Positions 8,769 to 18,378 of a stretch of 33,780 nucleotides of DNA are shown in pieces. The notes beneath the pieces were generated by a model. That model was not told the DNA's origin, did not search any database, and saw only the letters and a list, made by a program, of their open reading frames with translations. Numbering within the stretch: position 1 is the first letter of the stretch; the number at the start of each line of letters is the position of its first letter. The stretch comes from Actinomycetota bacterium. GTDB taxonomy: Bacteria; Actinomycetota; Acidimicrobiia; Acidimicrobiales; Ilumatobacteraceae. The stretch is from the NCBI GenBank assembly GCA_009703125.1, contig WLGS01000007.1, positions 1-33,780 on the forward strand, given 5' to 3'. The translations under genes were made by a program, and so were the position numbers.

Positions 8769-8806
8769 CAACATCAATTCATCTGTCTTGCTGTAAGGAT
8801 GAAAGC

Positions 8807-10042
8807 GTGAGCAGTCCGCAAGTACCCAACATCCGGCCTGCTGAACTCATGAGAATCAAGTCATTTCGATTGCTGTGGACCAACAGTTTTCTGTTCGTGT
8901 TGGTGCAGAGCACCCAAAGATTCGCATTCGTGTGGTTAGCACTTGAACTTGGTGCGCGTTCAGACATCAATGGCGTCATCCTTTTTGTCATGGGTATTCC
9001 TGCACTCCTTATCTCGTTGCCCGTTGGAGTGATGAGCGACCATCTCAATCGAAAGACACTTTTACTCGTAAGTCAATTAGGTGCTCTTTGTACGACAATT
9101 GCAATTGCATTCATGGTGAGTGCAGAACTCATGACAATCTCCTGGGCAATTGCTGCCTCATTTGCTGCTGGCATCTTCATCGCACTTGGTACACCGGTCC
9201 GCGCAGCCGCCATTCCCACACTGGTTCCCCAGGACAAGCTGATTGGCGCCATTGCGGTGAATACCATCGGCATGAATATTGGTCTCATTATTGGTCCTGC
9301 CACAGCCGGACCAGTCATTCGCATCTGGGGCATTCAAGGCGCTTTCTGGCTTCAAGCTGTGCTGTACCTCCTGGGCTTTGTAGCGCTCCTGCGGCTTGAG
9401 TTGCCTGCCGGAGTAAACACGGAGCGTCGTAGCTTGCGCTGGGAGATCCTTGAGGGACTGAAGTTCATACATGGTCACCAAGCGGTGAGATCATTCTTTG
9501 TACTTCTCTCGTCTTCCACCGTCTTTATGATGGCGCCATGGATTGTGTTGGGTCCTCAGTTGGCACGCGAACAGGCTGGAGCCACCGCAAGTCAAACCAC
9601 CCTCATGTTCGCTCTACTCGGCGTGGGACAATTTGTAACCTCATTGTTCATCATGCGCTTTAACCAACTGTTAGTTCGCAAGGGATTGTGGTTTATGTGC
9701 GGTCTGTGTTGGGGCTCGGGAGTACAAATACTCCTCGGACAAAGCACATCTATTGCAATGATGAGTCTTTTCCTTTTCATGTGGGGTGTGGGTGGAGGTT
9801 TGTATATGAATCTCAATCAGACATTGATACAAAACAACACACCACGTGAAGTCATGGGCCGAGTGATGGCCATCCATTCCCTATTGATGAGTGGTCTCGC
9901 ACCAGCGGGCGCTCTTGCCGTGGGATTCCTCGCCCGTCAGATTGACTCCGCCCCTTTGATGTTTTCGCTATGCGGAGCAGCGATGATGATCTCCACGCTG
10001 TATTTCCTCGTCGCCAAGCCTCATCTTCGCCCCATGTCCTAG
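8807..10042 (+). CDS. MFS transporter
   Basis: Integral membrane major facilitator superfamily protein, about 411 aa with around 12 hydrophobic segments. It includes the loop 2-3 signature region GVMSDHLNRKTLLL (variant of GxxxDRxGRR) and a repeat of the fold in the second half (VMGRVMAIHSLLMSG). It resembles drug or siderophore exporters of the EntS/MFS_3 type; the cargo is not predictable. I chose the GTG at 8807 because TAAGGA lies about 8 bases upstream and the conserved helix begins shortly after. A TTG at 8759 would extend the protein by 16 residues into the end of the hydrolase gene with no ribosome site. Probably co-transcribed with the hydrolase. Confidence 0.9.
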   Translation: MSSPQVPNIRPAELMRIKSFRLLWTNSFLFVLVQSTQRFAFVWLALELGARSDINGVILFVMGIPALLISLPVGVMSDHLNRKTLLLVSQLGALCTTIAIAFMVSAELMTISWAIAASFAAGIFIALGTPVRAAAIPTLVPQDKLIGAIAVNTIGMNIGLIIGPATAGPVIRIWGIQGAFWLQAVLYLLGFVALLRLELPAGVNTERRSLRWEILEGLKFIHGHQAVRSFFVLLSSSTVFMMAPWIVLGPQLAREQAGATASQTTLMFALLGVGQFVTSLFIMRFNQLLVRKGLWFMCGLCWGSGVQILLGQSTSIAMMSLFLFMWGVGGGLYMNLNQTLIQNNTPREVMGRVMAIHSLLMSGLAPAGALAVGFLARQIDSAPLMFSLCGAAMMISTLYFLVAKPHLRPMS

Positions 10043-10050
10043 GTCAGGAC
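10036..10050. terminator. Short hairpin spanning two convergent stop codons
   Basis: GTCCT at 10036-10040 and AGGAC at 10046-10050 form a perfect 5-bp stem around a 5-base loop. The element covers both the MFS stop (10040-10042) and the pyk stop (10044-10046 on the complement). It could end transcription from both sides, but there is no T-tract. Confidence 0.3.
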
Positions 10051-11396
10051 TCCAGATGCAACATGATCGTGTCTGCATCAGAGTTGGGACCCAAACGAGA
10101 CACACACACCACAATTCTTTGCCCCGCCAATATGAGGTGCTTATCTCTGGCTCCCTGAAGACCCTCTTCAATTGCCCTGGTGATGTCATCATGTCGACTT
10201 TCGACCAAGGGCCATACACCACGACACACCGAAAGCGACCGTGCGGCTGACTCTGTCGGCGTGACCGCAACGATTGCCGTATTTGGGCGGCATGCCGCAA
10301 GAAGGCCAGCTGAATATCCAGTATTCGTGATTGACAAGATACGGTCCGCATTAATGCGCTTTGCCAGCGCCGCTGCCGCAGCAGTCACTGCTGCTACTTC
10401 GGGGTTCTCATCGGCGAACCAGTTTGGCATCGAAACATCACGCTCGGCAGCTTCACAGATTCTTGCCATTGCACGTACTGCACCGACTGGATCGACACCT
10501 ATCGCGGTTTCTGCCGACAACATCACTGCATCAAAACCATCACGCACAGCAGCTGTGACGTCAGAGACCTCTGCGCGAGTGGGACGAGACGATTGGATCA
10601 TTGATTCCAACATCTCCGTTGCACAGATGCTTACGGTGCCACTTTTCAGGGCTGCTAGTGCAATCGCTCGCTGCGCCGATGGCACTTGCTCGTAAGGAAG
10701 TTCAACACCCAGATCTCCTCGTGCCGCCATGACACCATCACTTACTGCACAGATCTCTTCAATCAGTTGTAGCGCTTGAGGTCGCTCAATTTTTGCAAAG
10801 ATTTTTGGTCCCTCACCGGCCAAGGCCCGCACTTCTTCCACGTCAGATGGTTGCTGAACAAAAGAGACAGCAATAATCTCCACACCCATCGAACGTGCCA
10901 CATCGATGTCGTAGCGGTCTTTTACAGACAACACACTGCCTGTCATCACTGTGTCGGGAAAGTTCACACCCTTTCCTCTAGCTAACTTGCCACCTTTAAC
11001 TACCTTGAGAATCACAACATCATTCTGAACGGCATCAATTTGTGTCTGTATTCGTCCATCATCAAAGAGAACTCGTTCCCCTACATTCATTGCCATGTGA
11101 AAAGACTCATCACTTTGGCTCAATCCCAAGTCATGACGCTTCATCTCCACCGTCGACCCAGTTGAAAGAGAGATGTCAGTTCCCATGAAGCGCAATTTGG
11201 GCCCCTGGATATCTACCAATATCCCAGCCTCTGGGGCAACCTTTCGAATACTTCGGATGTTCTCTTCAAGAGCCTCTGTCGACAGATGAGAACAATTCAA
11301 ACGAAAGACAGATACACCCACCGCAAAAAGACCCGAGATCATTTGAGGAGAAACAGACTTTGGGCCAATTGTGGCCACGATTTTTGTATGACGCAT
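10044..11396 (-). CDS. pyk: Pyruvate kinase
   Basis: Converts phosphoenolpyruvate and ADP to pyruvate and ATP in the cytosol, the last step of glycolysis. The 450 aa protein starts with KIVATIGPKS and has Arg32, Asn34 and Ser36 in FRLNCSH. The lid (B) domain is complete, the catalytic signature IFAKIERPQAL has Lys202 and Glu204, and the A domain has MLESMIQSSRPTRAEV. The ADP/metal segment reads DIQGPKLRF, with Gln64 and Lys67 where potassium-dependent enzymes have Lys and Glu. It ends after the C domain with no extra PEP-utiliser domain. It lies 62 bases downstream of tRNA-Leu(AAG), so it may belong to the gap-pgk-tpiA-secG transcript. No strong ribosome site is visible before the ATG. Confidence 0.96.
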   Translation of the reverse strand: MRHTKIVATIGPKSVSPQMISGLFAVGVSVFRLNCSHLSTEALEENIRSIRKVAPEAGILVDIQGPKLRFMGTDISLSTGSTVEMKRHDLGLSQSDESFHMAMNVGERVLFDDGRIQTQIDAVQNDVVILKVVKGGKLARGKGVNFPDTVMTGSVLSVKDRYDIDVARSMGVEIIAVSFVQQPSDVEEVRALAGEGPKIFAKIERPQALQLIEEICAVSDGVMAARGDLGVELPYEQVPSAQRAIALAALKSGTVSICATEMLESMIQSSRPTRAEVSDVTAAVRDGFDAVMLSAETAIGVDPVGAVRAMARICEAAERDVSMPNWFADENPEVAAVTAAAAALAKRINADRILSITNTGYSAGLLAACRPNTAIVAVTPTESAARSLSVCRGVWPLVESRHDDITRAIEEGLQGARDKHLILAGQRIVVCVSRLGPNSDADTIMLHLES

Positions 11397-11458
11397 GCTC
11401 AGTTCATCTTATGAAGCAGGAACTAGGCGCGCACTGATATTTCACGACGAGTAAAAAA

Positions 11459-11543
11459 TGGTGTCGAAGGGGGGACTTGAACCCCCACGCCCTAAGGCGC
11501 CAGTCCCTTAAACTGGTGCGTCTGCCTATTCCGCCACTTCGAC
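11459..11543 (-). tRNA. tRNA-Leu (anticodon AAG)
   Basis: A complete cloverleaf folds by hand. It has a 7-bp acceptor stem (GTCGAAG/CTTCGAC), a D arm with GGCGGAATAGGCAGACGC, an anticodon stem CCAGT/ACTGG around the loop TTAAGGG, a long class II variable arm (CGCC-TTAG-GGCG), and a T arm GGGGG-TTCAAGT-CCCCC. The discriminator is A, followed by an encoded CCA. The loop puts A-A-G at positions 34-36, so the anticodon is AAG (codon CUU), not the usual bacterial GAG. It sits between secG and pyk; E. coli also has a tRNA-Leu (leuU, GAG) next to secG. Confidence 0.95.
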
Positions 11544-11585
11544 AAGGGATTACAGGCTAGCGAGCTAACTGTTCAAAAGCACCAA

Positions 11586-11825
11586 TTAGGCCGAGAGCAA
11601 AAAAGCGAGAGCGATCACTGTGAAGATCCACACAGTTGCCAAGACCGCTGTGATGCGGTTGAGGTTCTTCTCGGCAGCTGCTGAACCCAAAGACGCTCCA
11701 CTAGCACCACCGAACATGTCAGAGAGTCCGCCACCTTGACCGCTATGCAAGAGGACACCCACGATTAGGGAAATCATGGCCACCACGTTGACCACGACAG
11801 TGAAATATGTAATCAAAGAACGCAC
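11586..11825 (-). CDS. secG: Preprotein translocase subunit SecG
   Basis: Small accessory subunit of the SecYEG export channel in the cytoplasmic membrane. At 79 aa it has the family shape: a first membrane helix (about 5-25), a short polar loop with LLHSGQGGGLSDMFGG, and a second helix (about 55-77). The start is GTG with AGGA 7 bases upstream. It is the last protein gene of the gap-pgk-tpiA-secG cluster, 43 bases after tpiA, and is followed by tRNA-Leu(AAG). Confidence 0.95.
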   Translation of the reverse strand: MRSLITYFTVVVNVVAMISLIVGVLLHSGQGGGLSDMFGGASGASLGSAAAEKNLNRITAVLATVWIFTVIALAFLLSA

Positions 11826-11868
11826 GCAAAAATCCTATCGGCGAAGCCCACGAATGAAAGGCCTGCCC

Positions 11869-12648
11869 CTAATGGAGCCTGTACTGGACGATTCGCGCAA
11901 ATTCATCAGGGTCAAGGCTTGCGCCCCCAATTAATGCGCCGTCAATATCGGGCTGGGCCATCAGTTCTGAAATATTGGACGCCTTTACAGATCCGCCATA
12001 TTGAATCCGAACGCCCTGTGACACTTCTTGCCCAAAAAGAACTGCAACTTCACGCCGGATGGCTCCACACACCTCTTGAGCATCTTCAGCCGTAGCTGTC
12101 TTGCCGGTACCAATTGCCCATATTGGCTCATAGGCAATTGTCATTTCGGACACTCGCTCTGGAGCCACCGACGCGAGACCACCACGCAATTGATCAAGGA
12201 TTCGTTCGATGGTTGACCCAGATTCACGTTCTTCCAAAGTTTCGCCGACACACATAATGGGAATCATGCCGTGCTTGAAAACAGCACGAACCTTTTTATT
12301 CACCATTTCATCGGTTTCCCCAAAAATTTGCCGTCGCTCACTATGGCCACATATCACGTAACGCACACTTAACTTGCCGAGAAAGGATGGTGATACTTCA
12401 CCGGTGAAGGCGCCTGTGTCTTCAAAATGACAATTCTGCGCACCAAGAACAAATCCCAGTTTGTCCCCTTCAATCAAAGTCTGCACACTACGCAAGTCTG
12501 TGAATGGCGGATGCACAGAGACTTCCACTTCGGCAAAGTCATCTTTGCCGACAAGAAAAGCAAGCTTTTGCATGATTTGAATTGCCTCATAATGATTGAG
12601 GTTCATCTTCCAGTTACCACTCATCAATGGTTGACGCTTATTGGGCAT
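11869..12648 (-). CDS. tpiA: Triosephosphate isomerase
   Basis: Interconverts dihydroxyacetone phosphate and glyceraldehyde 3-phosphate in glycolysis. The 259 aa TIM barrel has all catalytic residues: Lys14 in GNWKMN, His102 in CGHSERR and Glu174 in AYEPIWAIGTG, plus the phosphate-binding GGSV and IGGASLD segments. The start is the ATG at 12648, which has GAGGAG 6 bases upstream and overlaps the pgk end by 11 bases. The longer open frame, beginning at 12750, adds residues unlike any TIM N-terminus and runs inside pgk. Translation is probably coupled to pgk. Confidence 0.96.
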   Translation of the reverse strand: MPNKRQPLMSGNWKMNLNHYEAIQIMQKLAFLVGKDDFAEVEVSVHPPFTDLRSVQTLIEGDKLGFVLGAQNCHFEDTGAFTGEVSPSFLGKLSVRYVICGHSERRQIFGETDEMVNKKVRAVFKHGMIPIMCVGETLEERESGSTIERILDQLRGGLASVAPERVSEMTIAYEPIWAIGTGKTATAEDAQEVCGAIRREVAVLFGQEVSQGVRIQYGGSVKASNISELMAQPDIDGALIGGASLDPDEFARIVQYRLH

Positions 12649-13753
12649 TAGGTGCTCCTCGCAGTGCTTGCAATCCTGGCAGGTCACCAAGTTCAAGAAG
12701 TTCCAATGATGCTCCACCACCTGTTGACACGTGATCAACATCATCATCAAGTTTGAACTGCGCTAGGGCAGCGGCACTATCGCCCCCTCCTACAACAGTG
12801 AATGCCTTTGTGGCGGCCATAGCCTCGGCAACAGTACGTGTACCCGAGGCGAAGCGCTCATCTTCAAACATCCCCATGGGGCCATTCCAAAAAACTGTCC
12901 GGGCATCCATGATTACATCAGAAAATGCAGCCGCACTGCCAGGTCCGATATCGAGACCCTTGGCCCCGTCTGGAAGCCGCACGCCAAATGTCGCGTAATT
13001 TCCCGATGCGTCCAAGCCCACGATGTCATCGGGTAAGTGAATTGTTCGACCACTCTCAAGCAAACCGCGACATACATCAATCTGGTCTTTTTCACAAAGG
13101 GAGTCTCCAATGGGGTATCCCTTTGCAGCGAGGAATGTAAAACACATTCCCCCACCAATTACTAACGAATCCACAACATTCAGCAGAGACTCAATCACTC
13201 CCAGTTTGTCGCTCACTTTCGCACCACCAAGAACAGCTACAAATGGGCGTTTCGGACGGTCACGAAGGCCCGAGAGAATCTCCACTTCACGCTGCAACAA
13301 TCGTCCTGCTGCTGATGGAACGGTCTGAGGTGGACCCACGATGCTTGCATGCGCGCGATGTGCAGCCCCGAAGGCATCGTTGACGTACATGTCAATTCCC
13401 TGCATTATTTGTGCGACGAATTCGGGATCATTCCCTTCTTCACCAGGATGAAAACGCAGATTCTCCATGAGTTCGACACCAGGTGCGAGCGAGCCAAGCC
13501 TTTCGCGCAATGGTGCAACCGAATACTTGTCTACTACCGCACCTTTTGGGCGACCAAGATGTGTCGCACACACCACATGTGCCCCACGAGAAGTCAACCA
13601 TTCAATGGTGGGAAGCGCTGCGCGTATACGGAAATCATCAACGATGACACGAGCATCATCGGGGCCTTCCATAGGCACATTGAAATCAGTGCGAACAAGA
13701 ACTCTCTTTCCTGCTACATCACCTAGGTCTTCAAGTGTGGGCAATGAAGCCAT
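12638..13753 (-). CDS. pgk: Phosphoglycerate kinase
   Basis: Transfers phosphate from 1,3-bisphosphoglycerate to ADP in glycolysis. The 371 aa protein is slightly shorter than the usual 390 or so. The N-domain substrate site shows VLVRTDFNVPMEG and ATHLGRPKG. The hinge and nucleotide domain show LGGAKVSDKLGVI, FWNGPMGMFE and VGGGDSAAALAQF. It starts 12 bases after gap and overlaps tpiA by 11 bases, so the three glycolytic genes form one operon. Confidence 0.96.
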   Translation of the reverse strand: MASLPTLEDLGDVAGKRVLVRTDFNVPMEGPDDARVIVDDFRIRAALPTIEWLTSRGAHVVCATHLGRPKGAVVDKYSVAPLRERLGSLAPGVELMENLRFHPGEEGNDPEFVAQIMQGIDMYVNDAFGAAHRAHASIVGPPQTVPSAAGRLLQREVEILSGLRDRPKRPFVAVLGGAKVSDKLGVIESLLNVVDSLVIGGGMCFTFLAAKGYPIGDSLCEKDQIDVCRGLLESGRTIHLPDDIVGLDASGNYATFGVRLPDGAKGLDIGPGSAAAFSDVIMDARTVFWNGPMGMFEDERFASGTRTVAEAMAATKAFTVVGGGDSAAALAQFKLDDDVDHVSTGGGASLELLELGDLPGLQALRGAPNAQ

Positions 13754-13765
13754 CGAGAGCGACTC

Positions 13766-15704
<1,939 letters not shown>

Positions 15705-15720
15705 GAGGTCACACTATCCA

Positions 15721-16476
15721 TTACTGAGATGGCTTGCGTAGACGCAAATACAACAAACGTGGAATTGTGGATGCCAATTCATATTCGGGAGCCCTTGCGA
15801 GAAAACCCTCGGGTGGGGCTGGCTCCAACATTCGCTCCAACACCAAACCCGCATCCTTCAGGGCATTCACGTAACGACTCAAAGGACGATGAATAAAACG
15901 GATATATACGTTTGATTCAACTTCCTCCATGGAATCAGTCTCAATGAGATAGGCACCAAGACGCCAATACTGTTCCGGAGGATCCACAATGTGATCATCA
16001 ATCCATCCGCTACCAGGTGTTTGCAGTAACGGATGATTGAGAAAGAAACTGAACTGCCCCCCAGGTTTAAGCACTCTCGCCACTTCAGCGATAGCTGGCT
16101 CGAGGTCATCTATGTGCTCAAACACCAAACATGCGACCACGGCATCCTGAGATTCGTCCTCCACGGGAAGAGCGGTCGCCGAACCCAGAAGGTACTGTGC
16201 TCCCCCACCTCGCTCTTCGGCAATCTTGATGTGCAGTGCTGTGGGATCAATTCCTAGTACATCAGAACCTTGCAGCGAGAGAGCCCTTGATATTTGACCA
16301 TCGCCACAGCCAACATCAAGAATCGTCTTGTAACCCAGTAACTCACTTTTCGCCAGAGGAATGATTTGCTCTTCATACTCTGGGTCCACACCATTGGTGA
16401 ATCCGTCGATCCACCATTGAGCATGTTCGTCCCAGCCCTGATCATTTTTCTCATCACTCACGTACATCACCACCAT
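15721..16476 (-). CDS. Class I SAM-dependent methyltransferase (UbiE/BioC-like)
   Basis: Rossmann-fold methyltransferase, 251 aa. Motif I is ILDVGCGDGQISRAL, the post-I acidic residue is in VLGIDPTALH, motif II is in AVVACLVFEH and motif III in VLKPGGQFSFFLNHP. The C-terminal part with RFIHRPLSRYVNALKDAGL is the substrate lid of this group. The acceptor is unknown; small molecules are more likely than nucleic acid by family. The ATG at 16476 has CGGAG 5 bases upstream and overlaps the uvrC end by 23 bases; a GTG at 16461 is the alternative. It occupies the usual uvrC-rapZ junction, where most actinobacteria have no gene. Confidence 0.9.
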   Translation of the reverse strand: MVVMYVSDEKNDQGWDEHAQWWIDGFTNGVDPEYEEQIIPLAKSELLGYKTILDVGCGDGQISRALSLQGSDVLGIDPTALHIKIAEERGGGAQYLLGSATALPVEDESQDAVVACLVFEHIDDLEPAIAEVARVLKPGGQFSFFLNHPLLQTPGSGWIDDHIVDPPEQYWRLGAYLIETDSMEEVESNVYIRFIHRPLSRYVNALKDAGLVLERMLEPAPPEGFLARAPEYELASTIPRLLYLRLRKPSQ

Positions 16477-18376
16477 TTACGCTCCGATAAATATCGTCAG
16501 ATATTGCGTCAGAGTGAAAATGAGCATAAACGTTCTGAGCAACATTCTCCGGCAACCAGGAAAGAGATGACAACTCCTCCATCGATGCACTCTTTATCGC
16601 CTTGACGGTGCCCATCTCTTTCAGAAGACGCTTAGCTCTCACCTCGCCAAGTCCTTCTATTCCTTCCAATGAGGACGCCACCATACGTTTACTGCGAGAC
16701 TCTCGATGAAATGTATTCGCAAAGCGATGCGCTTCATCTCGAATGCGTTGCAATAGAAACAGGGATTCACTTCCTCGAGGTATTCGAATGGGTTCACTGC
16801 GTCCCGGGACGTAGATCTCCTCGAACTTCTTGGCAATTGCAGCTACTGGAATCTCATCTGCCAGCCCCAATTCGTGGACCACTTCAATCGCAACACCAAG
16901 TTGACCCTTTCCACCGTCCACAAGTAACAGTTGTGGTGGATATGCAAACTTCTTGGGTCGAGATAATTCATCGTCACTACTGTCATCTCGCTCGTTGATG
17001 TAGGCCGACAAACGACGATGTAGTACTTCCTTCATCGCTGCATAGTCATTGTTGCCATCGACATTCTTCACACGAAAGCGCCGATATTCACGCTTGTTAG
17101 GCAAGCCATCTTCCATGACAACCATCGACCCGACATAGTCCGTGCCTTGTAGGTGAGCCATGTCATAACACTCGATGCGCAATGGTGCCTCGGGAAGTTC
17201 CAAGACTTCCTGTAGTTCCGACAATGCGCGACTACGTGCGTTGTGATCTGATGCTCTTTTCATCCGATGACGCACAAACTCCTCGCGAGCATTATTGACC
17301 ACAGTTTCCATCAAGGTTCTTTTGTCGCCACGTTGGGGAACACGCACCTCGACCAATGCCCCGCGTTGTTGGGCCAACCATTCCTCCAGTACGCGGCAGG
17401 ATTCGGGTTCATGAGTAACCAATATGAGTCCAGGAATACCTAGCGGGGGCTCCTCGCCATACATCGCCTTAATGATTTCTTCGACTAGGCCACCATTGCT
17501 GAGATCCTCTGCTTTGTCCACAATGAATCCTTTACGACCAACCACTCGACCCTTACGCACATAAAAAACTTGCACAGCAGCTTCAAGATCGTCGTCAACC
17601 GAACCAATGAGATCGAAATCCTCACTGCGCTCACCCACCATAAGTTGCGTTTCCATCGCGCGGCGAACACCACCAAGGCGATCACGCAATCGAGCAGCCT
17701 TTTCAAACTCCAAGCTCTCAGACGCTTTTAACATATCTTGTTGAAGCGCCGCAATAATCTCTTCGTTCTCGCCATCGAGAAACGCAGTGAGACCATTCAC
17801 GTGACGTGAATATTCATCCTGGGAGATCTCTTTCACGCATGGACCACTGCACTTTTCAATATGAAATAGAAGACAGGGCTTCCCCAAACGTTGATGTTGG
17901 TTGAACTTTCCCTGACTGCAAGTTCTCACCGGAAAAGTTCTTAACAACAAGTCGAGTGTTTCCCTAATAGCCCAAGCATGTGCATAGGGGCCGAAGTACC
18001 GAGTCCCCTTGCGCTTCGTTCCGCGCATCACGACCGCACGTGGCCACTCCTCATCCACCGTAATGGCCAAAAACGGATAACTCTTGTCATCCCTTAACCT
18101 CACATTGAAGCGAGGTCTGTGCTGTTTAATCAGAGAATATTCAAGCATGAGTGCTTCAAGTTCGTTGCGTACTTCAATCCATTCGACCGTGGTTGCCGCA
18201 GCCACCATTGCAGCAGTACGAGGATGTAACACTGATGCATCTTGGAAATAACTCGAAAGACGCGAACGTAGATTCGATGCTTTCCCCACATACAACACAC
18301 GTCCAAGATCATCCTTGAACTGATATGAACCCGGAGACGTCGGGATGGTTCCAGTGGGTGGTTTAGAAACAGCCAT
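16454..18376 (-). CDS. uvrC: Excinuclease ABC subunit C
   Basis: Dual-incision endonuclease of nucleotide excision repair, 640 aa. The N-terminal GIY-YIG nuclease is visible (GSYQF, LYVGKASNLRSRL), which makes the 3' cut. A four-cysteine cluster, Cys153, Cys168, Cys176 and Cys180, matches the iron-sulfur site described for UvrC. A UVR domain for UvrB contact follows (LEFEKAARLRDRLGGVRRAM), then the RNase H-like 5' nuclease (IECYDMAHLQGTDYVGSMVV) and a C-terminal helix-hairpin-helix (IEGLGEVRAKRLLKEMG). It starts only 2 bases after the uvrA stop and is overlapped at its end by a methyltransferase gene. Confidence 0.97.
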   Translation of the reverse strand: MAVSKPPTGTIPTSPGSYQFKDDLGRVLYVGKASNLRSRLSSYFQDASVLHPRTAAMVAAATTVEWIEVRNELEALMLEYSLIKQHRPRFNVRLRDDKSYPFLAITVDEEWPRAVVMRGTKRKGTRYFGPYAHAWAIRETLDLLLRTFPVRTCSQGKFNQHQRLGKPCLLFHIEKCSGPCVKEISQDEYSRHVNGLTAFLDGENEEIIAALQQDMLKASESLEFEKAARLRDRLGGVRRAMETQLMVGERSEDFDLIGSVDDDLEAAVQVFYVRKGRVVGRKGFIVDKAEDLSNGGLVEEIIKAMYGEEPPLGIPGLILVTHEPESCRVLEEWLAQQRGALVEVRVPQRGDKRTLMETVVNNAREEFVRHRMKRASDHNARSRALSELQEVLELPEAPLRIECYDMAHLQGTDYVGSMVVMEDGLPNKREYRRFRVKNVDGNNDYAAMKEVLHRRLSAYINERDDSSDDELSRPKKFAYPPQLLLVDGGKGQLGVAIEVVHELGLADEIPVAAIAKKFEEIYVPGRSEPIRIPRGSESLFLLQRIRDEAHRFANTFHRESRSKRMVASSLEGIEGLGEVRAKRLLKEMGTVKAIKSASMEELSSLSWLPENVAQNVYAHFHSDAISDDIYRSVNGGDVRE

Positions 18377-18378
18377 AG

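Noticed and set aside
10180-10695. 171-codon frame opposite pyk
   Set aside because: Its Ala/Ser/Thr-rich translation is the reverse complement of pyruvate kinase codons; no start signal.
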